In this document: positions 56,961-64,000 of the stretch, piece after piece
How positions within the stretch are numbered: the stretch's first letter is position 1
How the letters are laid out: each line of letters begins with the position of its first letter
DNA from: Streptomyces sp. cf386
GTDB taxonomy: Bacteria > Actinomycetota > Actinomycetes > Streptomycetales > Streptomycetaceae
Direction: 5' to 3'
NCBI RefSeq assembly: GCF_900103585.1
Contig: NZ_FNHV01000010.1
Location: forward strand, 80,607-144,606
DNA length: 64,000 nucleotides
Position numbers and translations under genes: made by a program
Notes under the pieces: model-generated
Told to the model about the DNA's origin: nothing
The model's database searches: none
Seen by the model: only the letters and a program-made list of their open reading frames with translations

Positions 56961-58778
56961 CTACTCCACCGTCACCGACTTCGCCAGGTTGCGCGGCTTG
57001 TCGATGTCCCGGCCGAGCGCCAGCGCCGTGTGGTAGGCGAGGAGTTGCAGCGGGATGCCCATCAGGATCGGGTCCAGCTCGTCCTCGTTCTTCGGGACCA
57101 CGATCGTCTGGTCGGCCTTCTCCTGGGGCTGGTGGGCCACCGCGAGGATCTTGCCGCTGCGGGCCTTGATCTCCTCCATGGCGGCGCGGTTCTTCTCCAG
57201 GAGGTCGTCGTCGGGGACGATCGCGACCGTGGGGAGGGCCGGCTCGATGAGGGCCAGCGGGCCGTGCTTGAGCTCGGAGGCGGGGTAGGCCTCGGCGTGG
57301 ATGTAGGAGACCTCCTTGAGCTTGAGGGAGGCCTCGCGGGCGACCGGGTAGCCCCGGACGCGGCCGATGAAGAGCATCGAGCGGGCCTCGGCGTACTGCT
57401 GGGCCAGCTTCTCGATCTCCGCCTCCTGCTCCATGATCTCGGCGATCTGGGCGGGCAGCTTGCGCAGGCCCTCGATGATCCGCTTGCCGTCGCGGACCGA
57501 GAGGTCGCGGGTGCGGCCCAGGTGGAGGGCCAGGAGGGCGAAGGCGACCGTCGTGTTCGTGAAGCACTTCGTGGAGACCACGCAGACCTCGGGGCCGGCG
57601 TGGACGTAGACGCCGCCGTCCGCCTCGCGGGCGATCGCCGAGCCGACGACGTTCACCACGCCCAGCACCCGCGCGCCCTTGCGCTTCAGCTCCTGGACGG
57701 CCGCGAGGACGTCGTACGTCTCGCCCGACTGGGAGACCGCGATGTACAGGGTGTCGGGGTCCACCACCGCGTTGCGGTAGCGGAACTCCGAGGCGGGCTC
57801 GGCGTCCGCGGGGATGCGGGCCAGCTCCTCGATCATCTGGGCGCCGATCATGCCCGCGTGGTACGAGGTGCCGCAGCCGAGGATCTTCACCCGGCGGATC
57901 TGGCGGGCCTCGCGGGCGTCCAGGTTGAGGCCGCCGAGGTGCACGGTGGAGAAGCGGTCGTCGATGCGGCCGCGCAGGACGCGGTCCACGGCGTCGGCCT
58001 GCTCGTGGATCTCCTTGTGCATGTAGGTGTCGTGGCCGCCCATGTCGTACGACGCGGCCTCCCACTCCACGGTGGTCGGCTCGGCGGTCGTACGGGTGCC
58101 TTCCGTCGTGTACGTGCGGAAGTCGTCGGCCTTCAGGGTGGCCATCTCGCCGTCGTCCAGCGTCACTATCTGCCGGGTGTGGGCGACCAGGGCCGCGATG
58201 TCCGAGGCGACGAACATCTCCTTCTCGCCGATGCCGAGGACGACCGGGGAGCCGTTGCGGGCGACGACGATGCGGTCCGGGTAGTCGGCGTGCAGTACGG
58301 CGATGCCGTACGTGCCCTCGATGAGGCGCAGGGTCTCGCGGACCTTGTCCTCCAGCTTCTCCGCCTGCGAGCGGGCGATGAGGTGGACGAGGACCTCGGT
58401 GTCGGTCTCGGAGAGGAACTCGACGCCGTCCGCCTCCAGCTTGCGGCGCAGGTCGGAGGCGTTGTCGATGATGCCGTTGTGGACGACGGCGACCTTGCCC
58501 TCGGCGTCCAGGTGCGGGTGGGCGTTCAGGTCGGAGGGGGCGCCGTGGGTGGCCCAGCGGGTGTGGGCGATGCCGATGGTGCCCTTGAAGCGCGCCGGGA
58601 CCTTGGCCTCCAGGTCACGGACCCGGCCCTTGGCCTTGACCGTCTTCAGGCCCGCCGCCTTCGGGGAGGTGACGGCGATGCCCGCCGAGTCGTAGCCGCG
58701 GTACTCCAGGCGCTGGAGGCCCTCCAGCAGCAGGGGTGCTACGTCACGCTTCCCGATGTATCCGACGATTCCGCACAT
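56961..58778 (-). CDS. glmS: Glutamine-fructose-6-phosphate aminotransferase (isomerising)
   Basis: A 605-residue enzyme making glucosamine-6-phosphate from fructose-6-phosphate and glutamine. The glutaminase domain starts with nucleophile Cys2 (MCGIVGYIG) and has HTRWATHG and HNGIIDN. Two SIS domains follow (ILGCGTSYHAGM, VSQSGETYDVLA), ending KSVTVE. It supplies UDP-GlcNAc for cell wall. It lies 14 nt after a small gene on the same strand. The ATG is preceded by TATATAT rather than a normal ribosome site; an AGGG overlapping the previous stop is 12 nt away. Confidence 0.97.
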   Translation of the reverse strand: MCGIVGYIGKRDVAPLLLEGLQRLEYRGYDSAGIAVTSPKAAGLKTVKAKGRVRDLEAKVPARFKGTIGIAHTRWATHGAPSDLNAHPHLDAEGKVAVVHNGIIDNASDLRRKLEADGVEFLSETDTEVLVHLIARSQAEKLEDKVRETLRLIEGTYGIAVLHADYPDRIVVARNGSPVVLGIGEKEMFVASDIAALVAHTRQIVTLDDGEMATLKADDFRTYTTEGTRTTAEPTTVEWEAASYDMGGHDTYMHKEIHEQADAVDRVLRGRIDDRFSTVHLGGLNLDAREARQIRRVKILGCGTSYHAGMIGAQMIEELARIPADAEPASEFRYRNAVVDPDTLYIAVSQSGETYDVLAAVQELKRKGARVLGVVNVVGSAIAREADGGVYVHAGPEVCVVSTKCFTNTTVAFALLALHLGRTRDLSVRDGKRIIEGLRKLPAQIAEIMEQEAEIEKLAQQYAEARSMLFIGRVRGYPVAREASLKLKEVSYIHAEAYPASELKHGPLALIEPALPTVAIVPDDDLLEKNRAAMEEIKARSGKILAVAHQPQEKADQTIVVPKNEDELDPILMGIPLQLLAYHTALALGRDIDKPRNLAKSVTVE

Positions 58779-58792
58779 ATATATAGGTATCC

Positions 58793-59050
58793 CTAGCCGT
58801 AGACGATCCGGCGCAGCTGGCGGAGCGTGAGCTCCGGTGGGGCCACTGCCCGGTATTTCAGGTCCGCCTCGATCCGTTCGAAGATCGTCGCGTTCACCAG
58901 GCCCTGGGCCTGGAGCTCGCGGTGGCGGCGACGGACGAACTCCTCGGTCGTCTCGTCGAAGTAGGCGAGCACGTCCTGGATCACCCGCAGCGCCTCGCCC
59001 CGCTGGAGGGGCGTGCTGCGGGTCAGGTGATCAACAAGGTCGTCGTGCAC
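58793..59050 (-). CDS. Small conserved hypothetical protein upstream of glmS
   Basis: An 85-residue helical protein (VHDDLVDHLTRSTPLQRGEAL, EEFVRRRHRELQAQGL, ELTLRQLRRIVYG). The family is widespread in Streptomyces without known function. GTG 59050 is used; an upstream in-frame codon at 59086 is possible. It is probably co-transcribed with glmS. Confidence 0.7.
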   Translation of the reverse strand: MHDDLVDHLTRSTPLQRGEALRVIQDVLAYFDETTEEFVRRRHRELQAQGLVNATIFERIEADLKYRAVAPPELTLRQLRRIVYG

Positions 59051-59225
59051 TCGGTAGATCCTGGGGTATGGGGGACCGGTTCGCAAGAATCCTGCCCGAT
59101 TTCGGGCAAGAGGGTGTCAGAGGCCTTTGGGACAGTTATGGAACAGCCATGGGTGTTCGTTGGGCGGTTGTTCCGCGGGGGGATGTCTGCGGCGACCAAC
59201 TTGTGGCGCCATGGACATTCCTCGT

Positions 59226-60788
59226 ATGGGAGTACCCGAGCAGCTCGCCGAGCGCATGAGCATGGCCGAGCAGCACGAGTACCTGCGCGCCAAGTTCTCC
59301 CGGCGCAACATGATCAGAGGCGGCGCCGTCACGCTCGGCGCCGTCACGGGTGGCGCCTTCGTGCCGGGCGCCACCGCACAGGCCGCCGTACCCACACAGA
59401 CGGCGCCGCGTACCGAGACCGTCGACGGCGCCCTCGTCGCCCCCTTCGGCCGCCACCTCGCCTACGGCAACGACGCGCGCACCGAGATGACCGTCTCGTG
59501 GCAGGTCCCCGTCGCCGTGAAGAAGCCGTTCATCCGGATCGGCGCCCACCCCTGGGACCTCTCCCGCAAGATCGAGGCCGAGGTCCGCACCCTCTACACG
59601 CCGGCCGGCGTCGGGGCGAGTGCCGACCACACGCAGTACTACGTCCATGCCAAGCTGGCCCACCTCAAGCCCGGCCGGACGTACTACTACGGCGTCGGCC
59701 ACCAGGGCTTCGACCCCGCCGAGCCGCACCTCCTGGGCACCCTCGGCACCTTCACCACCGCCCCCGCGCACAAGGCGCCGTTCACCTTCACGGCCTTCGG
59801 CGACCAGGGCGTCAGCTACCACGGCCTGGCCAACGACAGCCTGATCCTGGGCCAGAACCCGGCCTTCCACCTGCACGCGGGCGACATCGCCTACGCGGAC
59901 CCGTCCGGCGCGGGCAAGACCGCCGACACCGGCTTCGACTCGCGCACCTGGGACCAGTTCCTGGCCCAGACCGAGTCGGTCGCCAAGTCCGTGCCGTGGA
60001 TGGTGTCGTACGGCAACCACGACATGGAGGCCTGGTACTCGCCGGGCGGCTACGGCGGCGAGGAGGCCCGCTTCACGCTCCCCGACAACGGGCCGGACCG
60101 GAAGAACCTGCCGGGCGTGTACTCCTTCGTCCACGGCAACACCGCGATCATCTCGCTCGACCCGAACGACGTGTCGTACGAGATCCCCGCCAACCTCGGC
60201 ATCTCCGGCGGCACGCAGACCAAGTGGTTCGAGGCGCAGCTGAAGAAGTTCCGGGCCGCCCGCGACATCGACTTCGTCGTCGTGTTCTTCCACCACTGCG
60301 CGTACTGCACCTCCACCGCGCACGCCTCGGAGGGGGGTGTGCGCCAGGAGTGGGTGCCGCTGTTCGAGAAGTACCAGGTGGACCTCGTCATCAACGGCCA
60401 CAACCACCAGTACGAGCGCACGGACGTGATCAAGGGCAACGAGGTCACCAAGAAGCTGCCGATCGGCGGCACGGCCTACCCCGAGACCGAGGGGGTCGTC
60501 TACGTCACCGCGGGCGCGGCCGGCCGTAGCCTCTACGCGTTCACCGCACCGGACTCCTACGAGGGGCACGAGAACGAGCAGGACTCCGTGGCCTCCTTCG
60601 TCAACCTCAAGGACGGCAAGCAGAACGAGACAGTCACCTGGTCGCGCGTGCGCTACCTGAACTACTCGTTCCTGCGGGTGGACGTCGAGCCCGCGGCGCG
60701 CGGGCGCTACGCCAAGCTGGTCGTGTCGGGCATCGCCGAGACCGGTGACCGTATCGACCACTTCAGGGTGGCGCGCCGGGCGAAGTAG
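59226..60788 (+). CDS. Secreted purple-acid-phosphatase-like metallophosphoesterase
   Basis: A 520-residue exported phosphatase. The twin-Arg signal (SRRNMIRGG, about 27-35) points to Tat export. An N-terminal fibronectin-like domain (about 70-175) precedes the metallophosphoesterase core with FGDQG, HAGDIAY, SYGNHDME, VVFFHHCAY and NGHNHQYERTD metal ligands. It releases phosphate from organic esters. Starts at 59211 (ATG) and 59256 (ATG) are alternatives. Confidence 0.88.
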   Translation: MGVPEQLAERMSMAEQHEYLRAKFSRRNMIRGGAVTLGAVTGGAFVPGATAQAAVPTQTAPRTETVDGALVAPFGRHLAYGNDARTEMTVSWQVPVAVKKPFIRIGAHPWDLSRKIEAEVRTLYTPAGVGASADHTQYYVHAKLAHLKPGRTYYYGVGHQGFDPAEPHLLGTLGTFTTAPAHKAPFTFTAFGDQGVSYHGLANDSLILGQNPAFHLHAGDIAYADPSGAGKTADTGFDSRTWDQFLAQTESVAKSVPWMVSYGNHDMEAWYSPGGYGGEEARFTLPDNGPDRKNLPGVYSFVHGNTAIISLDPNDVSYEIPANLGISGGTQTKWFEAQLKKFRAARDIDFVVVFFHHCAYCTSTAHASEGGVRQEWVPLFEKYQVDLVINGHNHQYERTDVIKGNEVTKKLPIGGTAYPETEGVVYVTAGAAGRSLYAFTAPDSYEGHENEQDSVASFVNLKDGKQNETVTWSRVRYLNYSFLRVDVEPAARGRYAKLVVSGIAETGDRIDHFRVARRAK

Positions 60789-60812
60789 GGGTGAGCGGGC
60801 CTTTCATCGGCG

Positions 60813-61697
60813 CTACATCCGTTTGAGAACCGCCTGCTTGGCCAGCGTGAACTCCTCGTCCGTCAGCACGCCCGTGCGACGGAGTTCGCCGAGTTCGCGC
60901 AGGCGGCGCAGGAGGGCGTCGTGGTCGTCCTCGGCGGACGCGACCGGAGGGGAAGGCAGCTCCGGTCGCGCGTCCGGTACGTCCGCGGCGCCCGGCCCGG
61001 CCGGGTGCGGCAGGCGGGCCTGGACCGCCGCCGCGACCAGGGCCATCAGGGGGTCCTTCTTGAAGCCCCACAGCTCGACCGAGTTCGGGTCGTACTTGGG
61101 CGGGGCCTTGGTGGGCGCGTTCCTGACGGTGAAGCGGAGGTGGCCGTTCTCCAGGCCCGCCGCCGGATGCCACTCCACCGCCACGATGTCGGTGAGCGGG
61201 AGGGAGCGGCTGCCGGCGGCTGCCTTGGCGTCCTCCGTCTTCCAGTTCCACTCCAGGCGGATGTGCTCGCCGTCGAAGCTCGCGGTGCCGTCCCCGGCGG
61301 AGACCGACAGGGGGACGGAGGGGCCCGGCACCAGGTACGCGTCGACCGGGTCGCCCGGTACCTGGTCCAGCAGCAGTGCGCCTCGCACCTCGTCCACGAA
61401 GTACGCGGCGACGCCGTAGCGGTCGGACTCGACGATCAGCTGGTACGGGTCGTTGGGCTCGGTGAGCCGGCCGCCCGTGGCGTGCAGCAGCGGGTCGGCG
61501 CCGTCGCGCAGGCGCAGCCGCAGCCGCCCGGCCTTCCTGCCCTGCTCGAAGGAGACCCCCGCCAACGCCTCCAGGGGGACGACCAGTTCACCCAGCGTCT
61601 TGCGGAACAGGCTGACGTTCTTGTCGCGCCCGGGAGTCAGCCGCAGGGCGTCGCCGTCGAAGACCCACGTGCCGTCCTTCTGGAGGATTTCCGCCAT
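60813..61697 (-). CDS. DUF4429 protein with C-terminal SHOCT domain
   Basis: A 294-residue protein with two similar beta-rich halves (WVFDGDALRLTPG ... VPLEALAGVSFEQGRKAGRLRLRLRDG and a second about 140-225), as in DUF4429, and a terminal SHOCT helix hairpin (LRELGELRRTGVLTDEEFTLAKQAVLKRM region). SHOCT segments often mediate oligomerisation. Function unknown. It is convergent with the phosphatase gene. Confidence 0.85.
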   Translation of the reverse strand: MAEILQKDGTWVFDGDALRLTPGRDKNVSLFRKTLGELVVPLEALAGVSFEQGRKAGRLRLRLRDGADPLLHATGGRLTEPNDPYQLIVESDRYGVAAYFVDEVRGALLLDQVPGDPVDAYLVPGPSVPLSVSAGDGTASFDGEHIRLEWNWKTEDAKAAAGSRSLPLTDIVAVEWHPAAGLENGHLRFTVRNAPTKAPPKYDPNSVELWGFKKDPLMALVAAAVQARLPHPAGPGAADVPDARPELPSPPVASAEDDHDALLRRLRELGELRRTGVLTDEEFTLAKQAVLKRM

Positions 61698-61728
61698 GGG
61701 GTGGATTGTTCCACCAGTCTCACGAGAG

Positions 61729-61744
61729 AGTGGTCCAGACCTCT
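61729..61744 (+). promoter_or_regulatory. DasR dre site upstream of the hexosaminidase
   Basis: AGTGGTCCAGACCTCT matches the DasR operator consensus AGTGGTCTAGACCACT at most positions, including both GGTC/GACC half-sites. It lies 34 bp before the GTG start. Confidence 0.82.
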
Positions 61745-61777
61745 TGGGGCTCAACGGCTCATGGAAGGGACACGCTT

Positions 61778-63376
61778 GTGAGAGATGGCCGTGTCAGACC
61801 GCACCACAGAACGCTTCGCCTGCTCGGTTCCCTGCTGCTGGTCGCGATGGGCGTCTCCGTGACCGGGGCCGCTCCCGCCCAGGCGGCATCGCCCACCCCG
61901 CTCGACCGCGTGGTCCCCGCGCCCGCGTCGGTCGCCCCGAGCGGATCCCCCTACCGGATCACCCGCGACACCCGCATCCGCGTCGACGACTCCCGTGAGA
62001 CCCGCCGCGTCGGCGAGTACCTCGCGACCGTCCTGCGCCCCTCCACCGGCTACCGCCTCCCCGTCACCGCCCACGGCGCCGGCGGCATCCAACTGCGCCT
62101 GGCCAAGGGCCCGTACGGCGTCGAGGGCTACCGCCTCGACAGCGGCCGCAAGGGCGTCACCATCACCGCGGCCAAGCCCGCCGGCCTCTTCCACGGCGTC
62201 CAGACCCTGCGCCAGCTGCTCCCGGCGGCCGTCGAGAAGGACTCCGTCCAGCCCGGCCCCTGGCTGGTCGCGGGCGGCACCGTCAAGGACACCCCGCGCT
62301 ACGGCTGGCGCGGCGCGATGCTCGACGTGTCCCGGCACTTCTTCACCGTCGACCAGGTCAAGCGCTATATCGACCAGCTCGCCCTGTACAAGATCAACAA
62401 GCTGCATCTGCACCTCAGCGACGACCAGGGCTGGCGCATCGCCATCGACTCCTGGCCGCGCCTCGCGACCTACGGCGGCTCGACCCAGGTCGGCGGCGGC
62501 CCCGGCGGCTACTACACCAAGGCCGACTATAAGGAGATCGTCCGGTACGCGTCCTCCCGCTACCTGGAGGTCGTCCCCGAGATCGACATGCCCGGCCACA
62601 CCAACGCCGCCCTCGCCTCGTACGCCGAGCTGAACTGCGACGGCGTCGCGCCCCCGCTCTACACCGGCACCGAGGTCGGCTTCAGCTCGCTGTGCGTCGG
62701 CAAGGACATCACGTACGACTTCGTGGACGACGTGATCCGGGAGCTGGCCGCGCTGACGCCGGGCAAGTACCTGCACATCGGCGGCGACGAGGCGCACTCC
62801 ACCAGCCACGAGGACTACGTCACGTTCATGGACCGGGTGCAGCCCCTCGTCGCCAAGTACGGCAAGACGGTGGTCGGTTGGCATCAGCTGACCGGGGCGA
62901 CCCCCTCGCGGGGGGCGTTGGCGCAGTACTGGGGACTGGACGACACGAGTGCCGAGGAGAAGGCGCAGGTCGCCAAGGCCGCGCAGAACGGGACGGGGAT
63001 CGTGCTGTCTCCGGCCGACCGGATCTACCTCGACATGAAGTACACGGCGGACACTCCGCTGGGGCTGGACTGGGCCGGTCTGGTGGAGGTGAAGCGGTCG
63101 TACGACTGGGATCCCGGTAACTACCTTCCGGGAGTGCCTTCTTCGGCGGTCCGGGGTGTCGAGGCGCCGCTGTGGTCCGAGACGATCACCAAGTCCGCCG
63201 ACATCGAGTACATGGCGTTCCCGAGGCTGGCGGGCGTGGCCGAGCTGGGGTGGTCGCCGGCGTCCACGCATGACTGGGAGGGCTACAAGGTGCGGCTTGC
63301 TGCGCAGGCTGAGCGGTGGGAGGCGTTGGGGATCAGCTTCTACCGGTCGCCTCAGGTGCCATGGCCTACGGCGTGA
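61778..63376 (+). CDS. Secreted GH20 beta-N-acetylhexosaminidase
   Basis: A 532-residue exported enzyme. The signal peptide ends near APAQAAS. A GH20b-like domain (about 45-165) precedes the catalytic barrel: LHLHLSDDQGWRI, EIDMPGHTNAAL and the catalytic Asp-Glu pair in HIGGDEAHS. It frees GlcNAc from chitobiose and chitooligomers by substrate-assisted catalysis. GTG 61778 has GGAAGGGA upstream. The dre site puts it in the DasR regulon with the LPMO. Confidence 0.94.
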   Translation: MRDGRVRPHHRTLRLLGSLLLVAMGVSVTGAAPAQAASPTPLDRVVPAPASVAPSGSPYRITRDTRIRVDDSRETRRVGEYLATVLRPSTGYRLPVTAHGAGGIQLRLAKGPYGVEGYRLDSGRKGVTITAAKPAGLFHGVQTLRQLLPAAVEKDSVQPGPWLVAGGTVKDTPRYGWRGAMLDVSRHFFTVDQVKRYIDQLALYKINKLHLHLSDDQGWRIAIDSWPRLATYGGSTQVGGGPGGYYTKADYKEIVRYASSRYLEVVPEIDMPGHTNAALASYAELNCDGVAPPLYTGTEVGFSSLCVGKDITYDFVDDVIRELAALTPGKYLHIGGDEAHSTSHEDYVTFMDRVQPLVAKYGKTVVGWHQLTGATPSRGALAQYWGLDDTSAEEKAQVAKAAQNGTGIVLSPADRIYLDMKYTADTPLGLDWAGLVEVKRSYDWDPGNYLPGVPSSAVRGVEAPLWSETITKSADIEYMAFPRLAGVAELGWSPASTHDWEGYKVRLAAQAERWEALGISFYRSPQVPWPTA

Positions 63377-63407
63377 GCGCGGTGATTTGTCTGCGGGACG
63401 GTGGGGG

Positions 63408-63470
63408 CTGGTCGCGCCCCGCGGCGGAGCCGCAAATTGACACAGCCCCGCGCCCCTAAACAGGGCGCGC
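63408..63470. repeat. Dispersed Streptomyces intergenic element
   Basis: CCCCGCGGCGGAGCCGC and GCCCCGCGCCCCTAAACAGGG: a common intergenic repeat type in the genus, downstream of the hexosaminidase. Confidence 0.5.
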
Positions 63471-63491
63471 ACGCCTCGGACGTATAGACGT

Positions 63492-63522
63492 GCACCCCCG
63501 GGGGACCGTACCCCGGGGGTGC
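63492..63522. terminator. Bidirectional terminator between hexosaminidase and desD
   Basis: GCACCCCCGGGG (63492-63503) pairs perfectly with CCCCGGGGGTGC (63511-63522). Confidence 0.85.
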
Positions 63523-63546
63523 GCGCCGGTCTCATGGGGCCGTGGA

Positions 63547-64000
63547 CTACAGCCCCGCGATGGGGTTCCTCAGGTTGCCGACGATCTGCAGTGCGCCCGC
63601 CGGGTCCGCGAGGTCCACCATCTGCTTGTTGTTGCGCAGCTGGAGGCGGTTGAGGCAGGACAGGGCGAACTCGGGGGCGAACATGTCGTACTGCTTGAAC
63701 TTGTCGGCGAGTTCGGGCACCGAGTGCTGGTAGTCCCGGGTGACCTCGGCGACCGTGCGCCAGAAGTCGTCCTCCTCCAGGATTCCCTCGGCCGCGAGGT
63801 TCGCGGCGAGGAAGCGGAAGAAGCAGTCGAAGACGTCCGTGAAGATGGACAGGAGCTTCTTCTCCTCCGGCACGTCCACACGCAGCCGCTCGACCGTGGG
63901 CGGCAGCACCGCGTCCACGTCCATGACGGCGATCTCCTCGGCGATGTCCTTGTAGATCGCGCGCTGGACCACGCCGTCCTTCAGGGCCAGGATCACGTTC
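63547..64000 (-). CDS. desD: Desferrioxamine synthetase DesD, C-terminal part (cut by window end)
   Basis: The last ~151 residues of an IucA/IucC-type NIS synthetase. FTDVFDCFFRFLAANLA, QYDMFAPEFALSCLNRLQLRNNKQMVDLADP and the end GNLRNPIAGL are typical of the DesD C-terminal ferric-reductase-like domain. The rest of the gene and desABC would lie beyond the right edge. It makes the hydroxamate siderophore by ATP-dependent condensation and cyclisation. Confidence 0.88.
   Translation of the reverse strand, partial: NVILALKDGVVQRAIYKDIAEEIAVMDVDAVLPPTVERLRVDVPEEKKLLSIFTDVFDCFFRFLAANLAAEGILEEDDFWRTVAEVTRDYQHSVPELADKFKQYDMFAPEFALSCLNRLQLRNNKQMVDLADPAGALQIVGNLRNPIAGL

Noticed and set aside
58779..58792. 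A glmS ribozyme or riboswitch
   Set aside because: Only 14 nt separate glmS from the upstream gene on the same strand, leaving no room for such a structure.
63547..64000. A biosynthetic gene cluster inside the window
   Set aside because: Only the end of desD is present; no PKS, NRPS, terpene or RiPP genes are visible elsewhere.

Overview
The window is a segment of the chromosome of a Streptomyces species. The evidence is roughly 70 % GC with GC-rich third codon positions, frequent GTG starts, in-frame TTA (bldA-type) codons, the developmental regulator AdpA with its TTA codon in the inter-domain linker, a CebR/CebEFG/BglC cello-oligosaccharide locus with 14-bp CebR palindromes, DasR-type dre boxes, and the end of desD. 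From memory, gene order resembles the S. coelicolor SCO2785 to SCO2833 interval (desD, hexosaminidase, glmS, adpA, orn, ceb locus, cdgA, amino-acid-type ABC transporter, chitin-binding protein). This was not checked by alignment.

Layout. 0-6 kb: tRNA-Lys, a secreted NlpC/P60-like cell-wall protein, an SPFH protein, a chitin-active LPMO, a DUF3592 protein, an acyl-CoA synthetase whose frame ends inside a second tRNA-Lys. 6-15.5 kb: an IclR regulator, an Ehu-type ABC transporter, DUF3830, an amidase, a D-2-hydroxyacid dehydrogenase and two maleate-isomerase-like proteins, probably one catabolic unit. 15.5-21 kb: a repeat-rich gap, an LLM flavin oxidoreductase, a PAS-GGDEF-EAL protein (CdgA-like), a secreted M6-like metalloprotease and a third tRNA-Lys. 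21-31.9 kb: a primase-polymerase-like protein, a three-gene RecB/Cas4-like nuclease-helicase operon, PAP2, a histidine phosphatase, an NsdA-like regulator and a spermidine-synthase-like protein. 31.9-35.7 kb: three DnaA boxes, an OmpR-type two-component system and a GH18 chitinase.

35.8-43.6 kb is the most unusual part. A 1,750-residue caspase-like / STAND ATPase / WD40 protein overlaps by 4 nt a gene for an alpha/beta hydrolase. A beta-helix-like membrane protein is transcribed divergently. The domain order matches NLR-like bacterial conflict systems, and the large gene has two TTA codons, so it may be under bldA control.

43.6-50 kb is the ceb locus. 50-54.3 kb holds an orphan VapB antitoxin, a frameshifted hydrolase, a sulfotransferase, a YaaH-type transporter and a universal stress protein. 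54.3-64 kb holds adpA, orn, tRNA-His, glmS, a metallophosphoesterase, a DUF4429/SHOCT protein, a GH20 hexosaminidase with a dre box, and the 3' end of desD.

Functional links: LPMO, GH18 chitinase, GH20 hexosaminidase and GlmS all concern chitin/GlcNAc and aminosugars, and two of them carry DasR-type boxes. CebEFG/BglC handles cellobiose under CebR. AdpA, CdgA and the NsdA-like regulator are developmental. Short tandem duplications sit on stop codons at several gene ends.
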